Shown here: piece after piece, positions 54,671 to 64,000 of the stretch
Layout of the letters: each line of letters begins with the position of its first letter
Position numbering within the stretch: position 1 is the first letter of the stretch
Assembly: GCA_947846985.1 (NCBI GenBank)
Contig: CANTUZ010000025.1
Coordinates: 434,001-498,000, forward strand
DNA: 64,000 nucleotides
Direction: 5' to 3'
DNA from: Fratercula arctica
Taxonomy: Eukaryota; Chordata; Aves; Charadriiformes; Alcidae
The notes under the pieces: generated by a model
What the model saw: the letters and a program-made list of their open reading frames with translations, nothing else
What the model was told of the DNA's origin: nothing
Database searches by the model: none
Made by a program: the position numbers and the translations under genes

Positions 54671-54768
54671 GATCTAGTTAAAGATGTCTCTGCTTACTGC
54701 AGGAGGGTTGGACTAGATGACCTTTAAAGGTCCCTTCCAACCCAACACATTCTATGATTCTATGATTT
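54671..54768 (+). mobile_element. CR1 3'-tail fragment (about 98 bp)
   Basis: Plus-strand CR1 3' UTR: GGGTTGGACTAGATGACC, CCTTTAAAGGTCCCTTCC and two ATTCTATG units ending at 54768. A 5'-truncated insertion. Confidence 0.88.
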
Positions 54769-54809
54769 CTACTGCTTTAGTGAAAATACTATTTCAGAGG
54801 AAAACCTGA

Positions 54810-55933
54810 TATGGTGGGTTAACCTTGGCCAGATGCCAGACACCCATCCAGCCACTCTCTCACTCCCCCTCCTCAACAGGACATATGAAGAAATTTAGAT
54901 GAACAGGACTGGACCCAGTAGACCTCACGGGTCAAGATAAAGACAGGGAGATCACTTACCAATTACTGTCACAAGCAAAACAGACTCGACTTGGGTAAGA
55001 TTAATTTAATTTACTGACAATTAAAATATATTTGGATAGTGAGAAACAAAGACAAAATTAAAACATCTTCCCCCCACCCCCTTCCCAGGCTCAACTTCAC
55101 TCCTTCATTCGAGACTGCTTTATCTCCTCCCCCGCATGAGTGGCATGGGGCAGAGATGGGGAATGGGGGCTTGCAGTCAGTTCATAACAGTTCTTCTCTG
55201 CTGCTCCTTCCTCCTCACACCCCTGCTCCAGCACAGGTCCCTCGCACAGGACACAGTCCTTCATGAACAGCTCCAACTTGGGCTCTCCACGGGCTACAGT
55301 GGGGATATCTGCTTGTCCTGGTTTGAGGTAAAACAGAACCAACTTTCTGTTCAGTAATTTTACTTCTTAGCTAGGCCTCTTCTAACTCTCTGAAATTAAC
55401 AGCATGTTGTGTCTAAAGCGGTTCATTCAGAGTGATAAGACAGTTTGTGCCAAGGATATTTCATTAAAGTAGTTTAGTTTCTTCTAAACTCGTAAATCTC
55501 TTTATCTCTCCTCCTCCTCTCTGTGCACGAGAGGCTGGGGGGGAGCATCTGTCGCCGGCCATTGGCCAATTTGGCCAAAACCACGACACTGCTTCACCAT
55601 GGTCTCTTCCATGGGCTTCAGGGGAATCTCTGCTCCAGCACCTGGAGCACTTCTTCCCCCGTCTTCTTCACTGACCTTGGCGTTCATACTGCTGTGTCTG
55701 TCTCACATTTTTTTGTCACTCCTCTCTCTCACAGCTGCTGCACAGCATTTTTTGCCCATTATTAAATATGTTTTCACTGAGGCGCCACCAGCTTCACTGA
55801 CTGGCTCAGCTTTGGCCAGTGTCGGGTCCACTTTGGAGCTGACTGGAACTGGCTCTGACATAGGGGCAACCCTGATCTCTTATCACAGAGGCCAGCCTTG
55901 CAGCTCCCCCTGCTACCAAAACCTTGCAATACA
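54810..55933 (+). repeat. LTR2 solo LTR containing a nested LTR3
   Basis: It starts TATGGTGGGTTAACC and ends GCAATACA after a small deletion. The flanks CCTGA (54805-54809) and CCTGC (55934-55938) match in four of five bases. The body is continuous if 55314-55588 and one CTGCT are removed. Confidence 0.85.
55314..55588 (+). repeat. LTR3, short form, nested in LTR2 with target duplication
   Basis: 275 bp, TGTCCTGGTTTGAGG...AAACCACGACA, with the middle of LTR3 missing. CTGCT flanks it on both sides (55309-55313, 55589-55593). The LTR3 is therefore younger than its LTR2 host. Confidence 0.88.
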
Positions 55934-56387
55934 CCTGCACTCTTGGCCTCTCTTCTTTGTGTAAACAAAGTAAAACAAACAAACAAATCAAATCAAAACA
56001 AAAAACTCAAACACCAAAACACGCACACCAAACCACAAACCCACAATGTGAACACTCTGCATTTCTATCCTATGAGAAGCAGAACAGGCAAGTCTGTTAG
56101 AATGCTTCCAAAACAATGGAGTTTGGGAAAGATGGGAGAAAAGGGAGGGGAATAATGATACCAACTTAAAAAATGGAAGCTAACCCACAACAGCAACTTC
56201 ATTTTAACAATATTCATTTGTTTGACATTCCATAGCCAATTTACATGCATCATATTGCTTCAGATGTGTTGCGTTACTTACTCATTTCTACGAATTAAAT
56301 AGTCAAAAATGAACATTTGAATACTTATTAAAAGAAACACAACCTGTGTTGTAAAATAAGATGTACCCTATGAAGTGTTGTATATGT
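55934..56387. other. Unassigned DNA with an A/C-rich simple tract
   Basis: 55970-56045 is an A/C-rich simple sequence (AAACAAAC type). The remainder is AT-rich without a recognised gene. Confidence 0.55.
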
Positions 56388-56481
56388 TTGTGCCCATTGC
56401 CTCTTGTCCTATCACTGGGTGCAACCGAGAAGATTCTGGCTCCATTTTTTTACTCCCTCCCATCAGGTATTTATACATATT
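56388..56481 (-). mobile_element. Short CR1 internal fragment
   Basis: Minus strand, a diverged match to the RT C-terminal end (NMYKYLMGG...RLHPVIGQEAMGTN). Cut by the tail of the next CR1 at 56482. Confidence 0.7.
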
Positions 56482-58084
56482 CATAGAATCGTAGAAACAT
56501 AGATTTGTTAGGGTTGGAAGGGACCTTAAAGAACATCTAGTTCCAACCCCCCTGCCATGGGCAGGGACACCTCCCACTAGATCAGGTTGCTCAGAGCCCC
56601 GTCCAGCCTGGCCTTAAAAACTTCCAGGGATGGGGCTTCCACCACCTCTCTGGGCAACCTGTTCCAGTGTCTCACCACCCTCATGGTGAAGAACTTCTTC
56701 CTAACGTCCAGTCTGAATCCTCCCATCTCTAGTTGTAATCCATTCCCTCTAGTCCTACCATTCCCCGACATCCTAAAAAGTCCCTCACCAGCTTTCTTGT
56801 AGGCCCCCTGAAGATACTGGTAGGCCACTATAAGGGCTCCTCGGAGCCTTCTTTTCTCCAGACTGAACAACCCCAACTCTCTCAGCCTGTCCTCGTAGGA
56901 GAGGTGCTCCAGCCCTCTGATCATCCTCGTGGCCCTTCTCTGGACACGTTCCAGCATGTCCATATCTCTCTTGTAGTAGGGGCTCCAGAATTGGATGCAG
57001 TACTCCAGGTGGGGTCTCACGAGAGTGGAGTAGAGGGGGAGAATCACCTCCCTCGACCTGCTGGCCACGCTTCTCCTGATGCAGCCCAGGATACGATTGG
57101 CTTTCTGGGCTGCTAGTGCTCACTGACGGCTCATGTTGAGCCTCTCGTCTACCAGCACCCCCAAGTCCTTTTCTTCAGGGCTGCTCTCAAGCCAGTCACT
57201 GCCCAGCCTATATCGGTGCTTGGGATTGCCCCGACCCAGATGGAGGACCTTGCACTTGGTCTTGTTGAACTTCATGAGGTTGGCATGGGCCCACCTCTCC
57301 AGCCTGTCAAGGTCCCTCTGGATGGCATCCCTTCCCTCCAGCGTGTCAGCCGCCCCACACAGCTTGGTGTTGTCGAGAAAATTGCTGAGGGTGCGCTCTA
57401 TGCCACTGTCCATGTCGCTGACGAAGATGTTAAACAAGACCGGTCCCAGTACTGATCCTTGAGGGACTCCACTCGTCACTGGCCTCCACTTGGACATGGA
57501 CCCATTGACAGCCACTCTTTGGATGCAGCCGTCAAGCCAGTGCTTTATCCACTGACTTGTCAGTCCATCAAAGCCATGTTTTATCAGCTTGGAGACCAGG
57601 ATGTCACGCGGGACAGTGTCAAAGGCTTTGCTCAGGTCCAGGTAAATGACGTCGGTTGCTCTCCTCTTGTCTATTGATGTTGTGACCTTCTCATAGAAGG
57701 CCACCAGGTTTGTCAGGCATAATTTGCCCTTGCTGAAGCCATGCTGATTGTACCCAATCACCTCTTCGTTATTCTTCTGCCTCACCAGTGCCTCCAGGAG
57801 GATCTGCTCCATAATCTCACCAGGCACGGAGGTGAGACTGACTGGCCTATACTTCCCTGGTTCCTCCTTCTTTCCCTTTTTGAAAATGGGGATTATGTTT
57901 CCCCTTTTCCAGTCAGTGGGGACTTCACCAGACTGCCATGACTTTTGGAATATAATAGAGAGCGGTTTAGCTACCTCATCCGCCAGTTCCTTCAGTACCC
58001 GTGGGTGTATCCCATCAGGTCCCATGGACTTGTGCACTTTCAGGTTCATCAGATGGTCACGAACCTGATCTTCACTTACAATGG
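56482..58084 (-). mobile_element. CR1 LINE, split by provirus II (3' part)
   Basis: Minus strand: tail at 56482, RT C-terminus 56577-57068, RT 57120-58084. It continues beyond the provirus at 63746-64000. The reading frame passes straight across the insertion point once the provirus and one AATGG are discounted. Confidence 0.93.
57120..58084 (-). pseudogene. CR1 RT, interrupted by provirus II
   Basis: Frame with [83 protein letters not shown] (FADD changed) and [15 protein letters not shown] at 57120-57122 separates it from the C-terminal frame (56577-57068). The N-terminal end joins 63746 onward in the original element. Confidence 0.88.
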
Positions 58085-58420
58085 TGTCGTGGTTTGGCCT
58101 CAGATGGCAACAAAGAACCACGTGTTGCTCGCTCAGCGCTTCCCGGTACGGGAAGGATCAGAAGAAAAAGGCAAAACTCTTGGGTTGAGACAAAGGCAGT
58201 TGAACAGAACAGCAAAGGGAACAAGAAAACAACAACAATAACACCAACAGAGAAATATACAAACGCGATTACAGAACCGCCGCTCCCCGCCGGTCCGGAC
58301 CCGGGAGGCGCCAGCCCGCTCCAAACCCGACTGCCTGCCCCCTCCCTCCTTTTAATCTCAGGGTGGGCGTGGCTCACATGGCATGGAATACTTAACCCTG
58401 TCCCTGCCGGAACCAGGACA
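58085..58420 (-). repeat. LTR1, 3' LTR of provirus II
   Basis: 336 bp; minus-strand termini TGTCCTGG...CACGACA. It has a GC-rich segment (CCCCGCCGGTCCGGACCCGG in plus orientation) that is different in copy I. The polypurine-like tract adjoins it at 58421-58440. Confidence 0.93.
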
Positions 58421-58704
58421 TTATCCACCCCTTATTCCATACCATTTTTGCCATGCCCAGATCTTACAGTTTTCGGAACATGTGACTGGTGTACCCGGCG
58501 TAGCTCATGCACACAGTCCATGGGCCGAAGATGCAGATCTTGAGGAAGTTGCTGGGCGTCAGCTCTGATCCCATCACCACTTTGCTTTACTCAATTCTTC
58601 ATCAAAGTCCATCTGTCCTTAATTTGGGTGATTCTTACTTCAGTACAGCCGATAGCAATTATAGTAACGAGGACATACAGTGACAGTGTAACATACAATT
58701 TGAT

Positions 58705-61398
58705 TCATTGGCTATTCTCACCCAAAATCAAGTCCCCATGAGGTACACATCGGACTTCCCCATCCTGCCCCATTACCCACCAAGTGCACCCAGGTCCTTG
58801 GGCAAAAGCAATCCCACGGATGGGTTTGCCTTTGCCTGAGGCAGGACTAACCCAGACTGTCTTCCCTAACATATTCTTCATGTGCACTACGGGGACCTTA
58901 TCCCCTTCTACAGTACGCAGAAGTTTTGATTGGGCAGGGCCAGCCCGATTGGTAGATCCCCTGGTATTAACTAGCCAGGTAGCCTTTGCTAAATGTGCAT
59001 CCCAATGTTTGAAGGTCCCACCACCCATTGCTCTCAGTGTAGTTTTTAACAGTCCATTGTACCGTTCTATCTTCCCAGAGGCTGGTGTGTGACAGGGGAT
59101 GTGATACACCCACTCAATGCCATGCTCTTTGGCCCAGGTGTCTATGAGGCTGTTTCGGAAATGAGTCCCATTGTCCGACTCAGTCCTCTCTGGGGTACCA
59201 TGTCACCACAGGACTTGCTTTTCAAGGCCCAGGATAGTATTCCGGGCAGTGGCATGGGGCACAGGGTATGTTTCCAGCCATCCAGTGGTTGCTTCCACCA
59301 TTGTGAGCACATAGCGCTTGCCTTGACGGGTTCGTGGCAGTGTGATATAATCAATCTGCCAGGCCTCCCCATATTTATATTTCAACCATCGTCCTCCATA
59401 CCAAAGAGGCTTCAAACGCTTGGCTTGCTTGACTGCAGCACATGTCTCACATTCATGGATGACCTGTGCAATAGTGTCCATGGTCAAGTCCACCCCTCGG
59501 TCATGAGCCCATCTATATGTCGCATCTCTTCCTCGATGGCCTGAGGTCTCATGGGTCCACCGAGCTATGAATAGTTCACCCTTACGTTGCCAATCCAGAT
59601 CCACTTGAGCCACTTCAATCCTGGCAGCCCGATCCACCTGCTGGTTGTTCTGATGTTCCTCCGTGGCCCGATTCTTCGGTACGTGGGCATCTACGTGGCG
59701 TACTTTCACAACCAGATTCTCTATCCGGGCAGTAATATCTTGCCACAGTTCAGCAGCCCAGATGGGTTTGCCTCTGCGCTGCCAGTTGCCCTGCTTCCAC
59801 TGCTGTAACCACCCCCACAGAGCATTTGCTGCCATCCATGAGTCAGTGTAGAGAGAAAGTACTGGCCATTTTTCTCGCTCGGCGATGTCCAAAGCCAGCT
59901 GAATGGCTTTCACCTCTGCAAACTGGCTCGATTCACCTTGTCCTTCACTGGCTTCTGCAACTTGTCGTGTAGGACTCCACACAGCAGCCTTCCACTGTCG
60001 ATGCTTTCCCACAATCCGGCAGGACCCATCAGTGAACAGGGCATATTTCTTCTCATTTTCTGGCAGTTTATTATATGGTGGGGCCTCTTCCGCACGCGTC
60101 ACCTCCTCCTCTGGTGACATTCCAAAATCCTTGCCTTCTGGCCAGTCCATGATCACTTCCAGAATTCCTGGGCGACTGGGGCTTCCCATTCGAGTTCGCT
60201 GTGTGATCAGTGCAGTCCACTTACTCCATGTAGCATCAGTTGCATGATGTGTGGTGGGGACCCTTTCTTTGAACATCCAACCCAGCACCGGCAGTCGAGG
60301 TGCTAAGAGGAGCTGTGCTTCTGTACCAACCACCTCCGAAGCAGCTCGAACCCCTTCATATGCTGCCAATATCTCCTTTTCTGTTGGAGTGTAGCGGGCT
60401 TCGGATCCTCTGTATCCCCGACTCCAAAACCCTAGGGGTCGACCTCGGGTCTCCCCTGGTGCTTTCTGCCAGAGGCTCCAGGTAGGGCCATTCTCCCCGG
60501 CTGCGGTGTAGAGCACATTTTTAACATCTTGTCCTGCCCGGACTGGCCCCAGGGCCACTGCATGGACTATTTCCTGTTTGATTTCTTCAAAAGCTTGTCG
60601 TTGCTCAGGACCCCATTTAAAATCGTTCTTCTTCCGGGTTACTTGATACAGAGGGCTTACAATCAGACTGTAATCTGGGATATGCATCCTCCAAAAACCC
60701 ACAATGCCTAAGAAAGCTTGTGTTTCCTTTTTGCTAGTTGGTGGAGACATAGCTGCTATTTTGTTGATCACATCCATTGGGATTTGGCGGCGTCCATCTT
60801 GCCATTTTATTCCTAAGAACTGGATCTCCTGCGCAGGTCCCTTGACCTTACTTCGTTTTATGGCAAAACCAGCTTTCAGAAGGATCCGGACTATTTTATT
60901 CCCTTTCTCAAAAACTTCTTCTGCTGTGTTGCCCCATATGATGATGTCATCAATGTACTGCAGATGTTCTGGGGCTTCACCCTGTTCCAGTGCAGTCTGG
61001 ATCAGTCCATGGCAAATGGTGGGGCTGTGTTTCCACCCCTGGGGCAGTCGATTCCAGGTGTACTGGATGCCCCTCCAAGTGAAAGCAAACTGTGGCCTGC
61101 ACTCTGCTGCCAAAGGGATTGAGAAGAATGCATTCGCTATATCGATCGTGGCATACCACTTGGCTGCCTTGGACTCCAGTTCATACTGGAGTTCTAGCAT
61201 ATCCGGCACAGCAGCGCTCAGCGGTGGCGTGACTTCATTCAGGCCACGATAGTCTACAGTTAGCCTCCACTCTCCATTGGATTTTCGCACCGGCCATATA
61301 GGACTGTTAAAGGGTGAGCGAGTCTTGCTGATCACTCCTTGAACCTCTGCTTGACGAATCAGCTTCTGGATGGGAATCAGAGAGTCTCGGTTAGTGCG
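58705..61398 (-). pseudogene. pol: pol of provirus II: RT, RNase H and integrase, one internal stop
   Basis: The frame is open from after the TAG (61399-61401) to a TGA at 59203-59205. It covers RT (TIDIANAFFSI, YIDD), RNase H including the third acidic residue (YTDSW) and integrase with its HHCC site and first catalytic Asp. The TGA lies before the second integrase Asp, at a codon that is CGA (Arg) in copy I, so it looks like a CpG decay event. The integrase C-terminus continues in frame at 59202-58705 with the KIERYNG glutamate. Confidence 0.9.
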
Positions 61399-61401
61399 CT
61401 A

Positions 61402-61890
61402 TTGCCGCCGATGCACCGTTGTGGTAGCAATCGGCACCTGCTGTTCTTCGACCCTCAACAACCCCACAACAGAAGAGTCCTCCGAGAGACCAGGCAAGGC
61501 AGACAACTGTTTAACTTCCTCCGTCTCCAAGGCAGCTATGCCAAAGGCCCACCGATATCCCTTTGGGTCCTTAAAATACCCTCTCCTGAGGTAATCTATA
61601 CCAAGGATGCATGGAGCATCTGGGCCAGTCACAATGGGATGCTTTTGCCACTCATTCCCAGTCAGGCTCACTTCCGCCTCCAGTACAGTCAACTCTTGGG
61701 ATCCCCCTGTGACCCCAGAAATACAAATGGGTTCTGCCCCTCTATAGCTTGATGGTATCAGAGTGCACTGTGCTCCTGTGTCCACTAGAGCCTTATACTC
61801 CTGTGGGTCTGATGTGCCAGGCCATCGAATCCACACTGTCCAATAAACCCGGTTGTCCCTTTCCTCCACCTGGCTGGAGGCAGGGCCCCT
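61402..61890 (-). CDS. pro: Aspartic protease of provirus II
   Basis: Same structure as in copy I: an open frame between two amber codons, LVDTGAQCTLI active site, ILGIDYL, no ATG. Differences from copy I are a few residues (RWAF for WWAF, LLRVEE for LLRIEE). The domain appears intact. Confidence 0.85.
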
Positions 61891-63305
61891 CTAATCCTGG
61901 TCATGGTATCCGGTACTCACTTCTTGCAGAAATGACTTGGAAGTTCCTTCAAGAGGATCAGAAGCAAGATCAGGCCTTATGCTCTGTCTGGGGAACTGCC
62001 CGCTGGAAACTGGGGCGGCACTTTTCCTGGAGGGATCCCCTTTTGTGGTTGTCCTTCCTTGCAACTCCTGTACCCGTGTCCGCAGGATCCAAGTAGGTTG
62101 TCCATCCCACTTCCTCACGTCCTCTCCATGGTCTCGCAGGTAGAACCACAGGGTGCCTCGTGGTGTGTACCCTCTGTACTCTCTCTCTTGAGTGGGGAAA
62201 TGCCTGCTCCTAATAGCTGAGATGCTGGCCCATACAGGCGGGGAGTAGGACATATTCTCTTCAAGTTGCTGAACCTTCCGGAACAGTTTCTCCACAGCTG
62301 AGACAAGGGGGGAAGAGAGGCTTTCTTCATATCGCCGGAGCCGGCCAGCCACCTCATCCACCGTTGGTCCTTCTTCACCCTTCCATTCCATTACTGCCAG
62401 TGAGTTGGCATATGACGACGGTGCGCTCCGTACAAACTTCCGCCACATGGGCCTTGTGCAGTGCACCTCATCAGGGTCCGTGGGCAAGTCTGTGTTGTCC
62501 AAGTCATAATAAATCATCTCCCGCACGGCTAATTCTCTCAGGTACTGGATACCTCTTTCCATGGTGGTCCACTTGCGTGGTTGACATACAACATCTTCAC
62601 TGAAGGGGTACCTCTCCCTCACGCCTGACAGGAGTCGTTTCCAGAGGCTGAGGGCTTGGGTCTTCTTCCCAATTGCCTTGTCAATGCCGCCTTCCCTAGA
62701 CAGGGATCCCAACTGCCTGGCTTCCCTACCCTCTAATTCCAGGCTACTGGCCCCGTTATCCCAACACCGAAGCAGCCAGGCGACAATGTGCTCGCCTGAA
62801 AGTCGGCTAAAATCTTTTCGCGTATCCCGCAGCTCACTCAGGGACAGGGATCGGGTAATTATCTCTGGGTAGTAGTCTTAAATAGTTGTTTAACCCTAAA
62901 CGAGACCTGGAACATATTCAGCAGACATAACACTAGGAACATGCTGGTTTGAGCATCCCAAGGATATTCAAAATTCTCAAAAGCTGTCATACCTGAGTCG
63001 AAGGAGAAAAGGGAGGCAAAAGAGCTGGGGAAAGTGTCCCCCCCTGTTTCCCCCATAGACTGGGTGTAATTATTAATGAATTCTGAGAGGTGGTGCCCAA
63101 TGTACGGACAGGACAGCAATACCACATAAACGCCCCAAAATAACCGTCTAACAAGTGATGTTATCATATCATAAGCCGATATTGCACAGGACAGTAAAAT
63201 GATAATCCTCCTCCCCCTCCCAGAAGTAACAAATATCATCACAGGGAGTGCATAAGACACATAGGAATTTACCTAACACAGCCATGAGAACAAGCTAAGC
63301 AACAT
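61891..63305 (-). pseudogene. gag: gag of provirus II, deleted and frameshifted
   Basis: The ATG is at 63303-63305. A TAG at 63273-63275 is codon 11. After it the hydrophobic N-terminal region is open (63260-62859). At 62861-62868 a single ATCTCTGG replaces two copies that lie 724 bp apart in copy I (11310-11317 and 12034-12041), so the Ala/Thr/Pro repeat tract is gone and the frame shifts. The capsid-like C-terminal half is open (62712-61891) and ends at the same TAG as in copy I. Confidence 0.88.
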
Positions 63306-63383
63306 AGTGACCAGGGACTATTTACCTAACAAATTCATTTTTTCAAGCTCTAGTTGGATTCTGTCCTTGTCTCAACCCTTCGT

Positions 63384-63401
63384 GCCCCACATTGGGCGCC
63401 A
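63384..63401 (-). promoter_or_regulatory. Primer binding site, tRNA-Lys type
   Basis: On the minus strand TGGCGCCCAATGTGGGGC, one mismatch from the tRNA-Lys(1,2) complement, 8 nt after the end of the 5' LTR. Confidence 0.88.
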
Positions 63402-63409
63402 AAAAGGAC

Positions 63410-63745
63410 TGTCGTTGTTTGGCCTCAGATGGCAACAAAGAACCACGTGTCGCTCGCTCAGCGCTTCCCGGTACGGGAAGGATCAGAAGAAAAAGGCAAA
63501 ACTCTTGGGTTGAGACAAAGGCAGTTGAACAGAACAGCAAAGGGAACAAGAAAACAACAACAACACCACCGACAGAGAAATATACAAACGCAATTACGGA
63601 ACCGCCGCTCCCCGCCGGTCCGGACCCGGGAGGCGCCAGCCCGCTCCAAACCCGACTGCCTGCCCCCTCCCTCCTTTTAATCTCAGGGTGGGCGTGGCTC
63701 ACATGGCATGGAATACTTAACCCTGTCCCTGCCGGAACCAGGACA
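63410..63745 (-). repeat. LTR1, 5' LTR of provirus II
   Basis: 336 bp; minus-strand termini TGTCCTGG...AACGACA. CACCC-like and TTAAAAGG TATA-like boxes lie in the short U3 as in copy I. AATGG follows at 63746-63750. Confidence 0.93.
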
Positions 63746-64000
63746 AATGGGCAGTTCTGTCCAACCCCTGCCATTGTCTTCTGTGGCTCCGGGAGCGTGG
63801 CTGGAGCCCTTGCCAGTGAAGACTGAGGAAAAGAAGTCGTTGAGAACCTCGGCCTTCTCCATATCACTTGTCACCAGCTCCCCCTGAAGCGATCAAAGTC
63901 TGCATGCCTGAAGTCCAGGGTCGTAAGCTTGGAATACATCCTCCTAGTTGCCCTGAGGATCTTAAATTCTATCGCTTCGTGGTCACTGCAGCCAAGGTTA
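63746..64000 (-). mobile_element. CR1 LINE, 5' continuation of the element split by provirus II
   Basis: Minus strand: [20 protein letters not shown], then [12 protein letters not shown] running to the insertion point. At about 63884 a deletion joins the end of the linker to the endonuclease C-terminus ([14 protein letters not shown]). Runs off the window. Confidence 0.88.

Larger units (their letters stand above)
58085..63745 (-). mobile_element. ERV-L-like provirus, copy II
   Basis: A complete provirus on the minus strand, inserted in a CR1 with AATGG duplicated at 58080-58084 and 63746-63750. Its two 336-bp LTRs differ at about 7 places by eye (about 2%), so it is a fairly young insertion. 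Internal sequence is very close to copy I. It has the same two in-frame amber codons, a private TGA in integrase, a 724-bp frameshifting deletion in gag and a TAG at gag codon 11. Confidence 0.93.

Overview
The window looks like bird (avian) repeat-dense DNA. About two thirds of it can be assigned to two kinds of retroelement: CR1 LINEs, recognised by their RT and endonuclease proteins and their short tandem 3' tails of the ATTCTATG type, and endogenous retroviruses (ERVs) with their solo LTRs. I find no intact host gene, no tRNA or rRNA gene and no CRISPR array. Two short splice-bounded segments at 17305-17375 and 18300-18453 (minus strand) are the only hints of a host gene. The nesting of CR1s and ERVs with little unique DNA suggests a low-recombination region (for example a W chromosome or heterochromatin), but that is inference.

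The main objects are two almost complete proviruses of one ERV-L-like (class III) family, both on the minus strand: copy I (6548-12910, target duplication AGAAT) and copy II (58085-63745, target duplication AATGG, inserted into a CR1). A third, internally deleted member is copy III (37252-38741). In copies I and II, gag, protease and pol lie in one reading frame separated by two amber (TAG) codons at identical places, with no ATG at the start of protease or RT. A 6-bp hairpin starts 10 nt after the first TAG. The gag N-terminus is strongly hydrophobic, followed (copy I only) by a 10-residue Ala/Thr/Pro repeat. There is no env, no zinc knuckle and no dUTPase. Each copy carries a further private stop in pol, and copy II has a 724-bp frameshifting deletion in gag.

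I name the LTR families LTR1 (the proviruses above), LTR2 (about 1 kb with internal degenerate tandem repeats; 18730, 21396, 33685/34235, 47839, 51043, 54810), LTR3 (38742, 49816, 54016, 55314; one is followed by an exact tRNA-Lys primer site), LTR4 (14185, 20759), LTR5 (1319) and LTR6 (23083). Many have clean 5-bp target duplications, and nesting gives relative ages: LTR2 into LTR4, LTR3 into LTR2, LTR1 proviruses into CR1.

Layout: 1-1874 chimeric CR1/ERV leader/LTR5; 1875-4344 unassigned; 4345-6100 CR1; 6548-12910 provirus I; 13047-15352 CR1, LTR4, CR1; 15353-18729 mostly unique with exon candidates; 18730-23650 nested LTRs and a CR1; 24091-28010 long mosaic CR1; 28011-30427 mostly unassigned; 30428-32860 CR1 patchwork; 32861-34775 ERV leader and an inverted LTR2 pair; 35281-37251 CR1s; 37252-39631 ERV copy III, LTR3 and leader; 39632-47700 four CR1s; 47839-51870 LTR2, CR1, LTR3, LTR2; 52490-56482 CR1 5' part, LTR3, LTR2 with nested LTR3; 56482-64000 CR1 split by provirus II. 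Two long near-identical inverted duplications (24174-26365 with 42424-44614; 1-980 with 25681-26661) show recent DNA-level copying or gene conversion.
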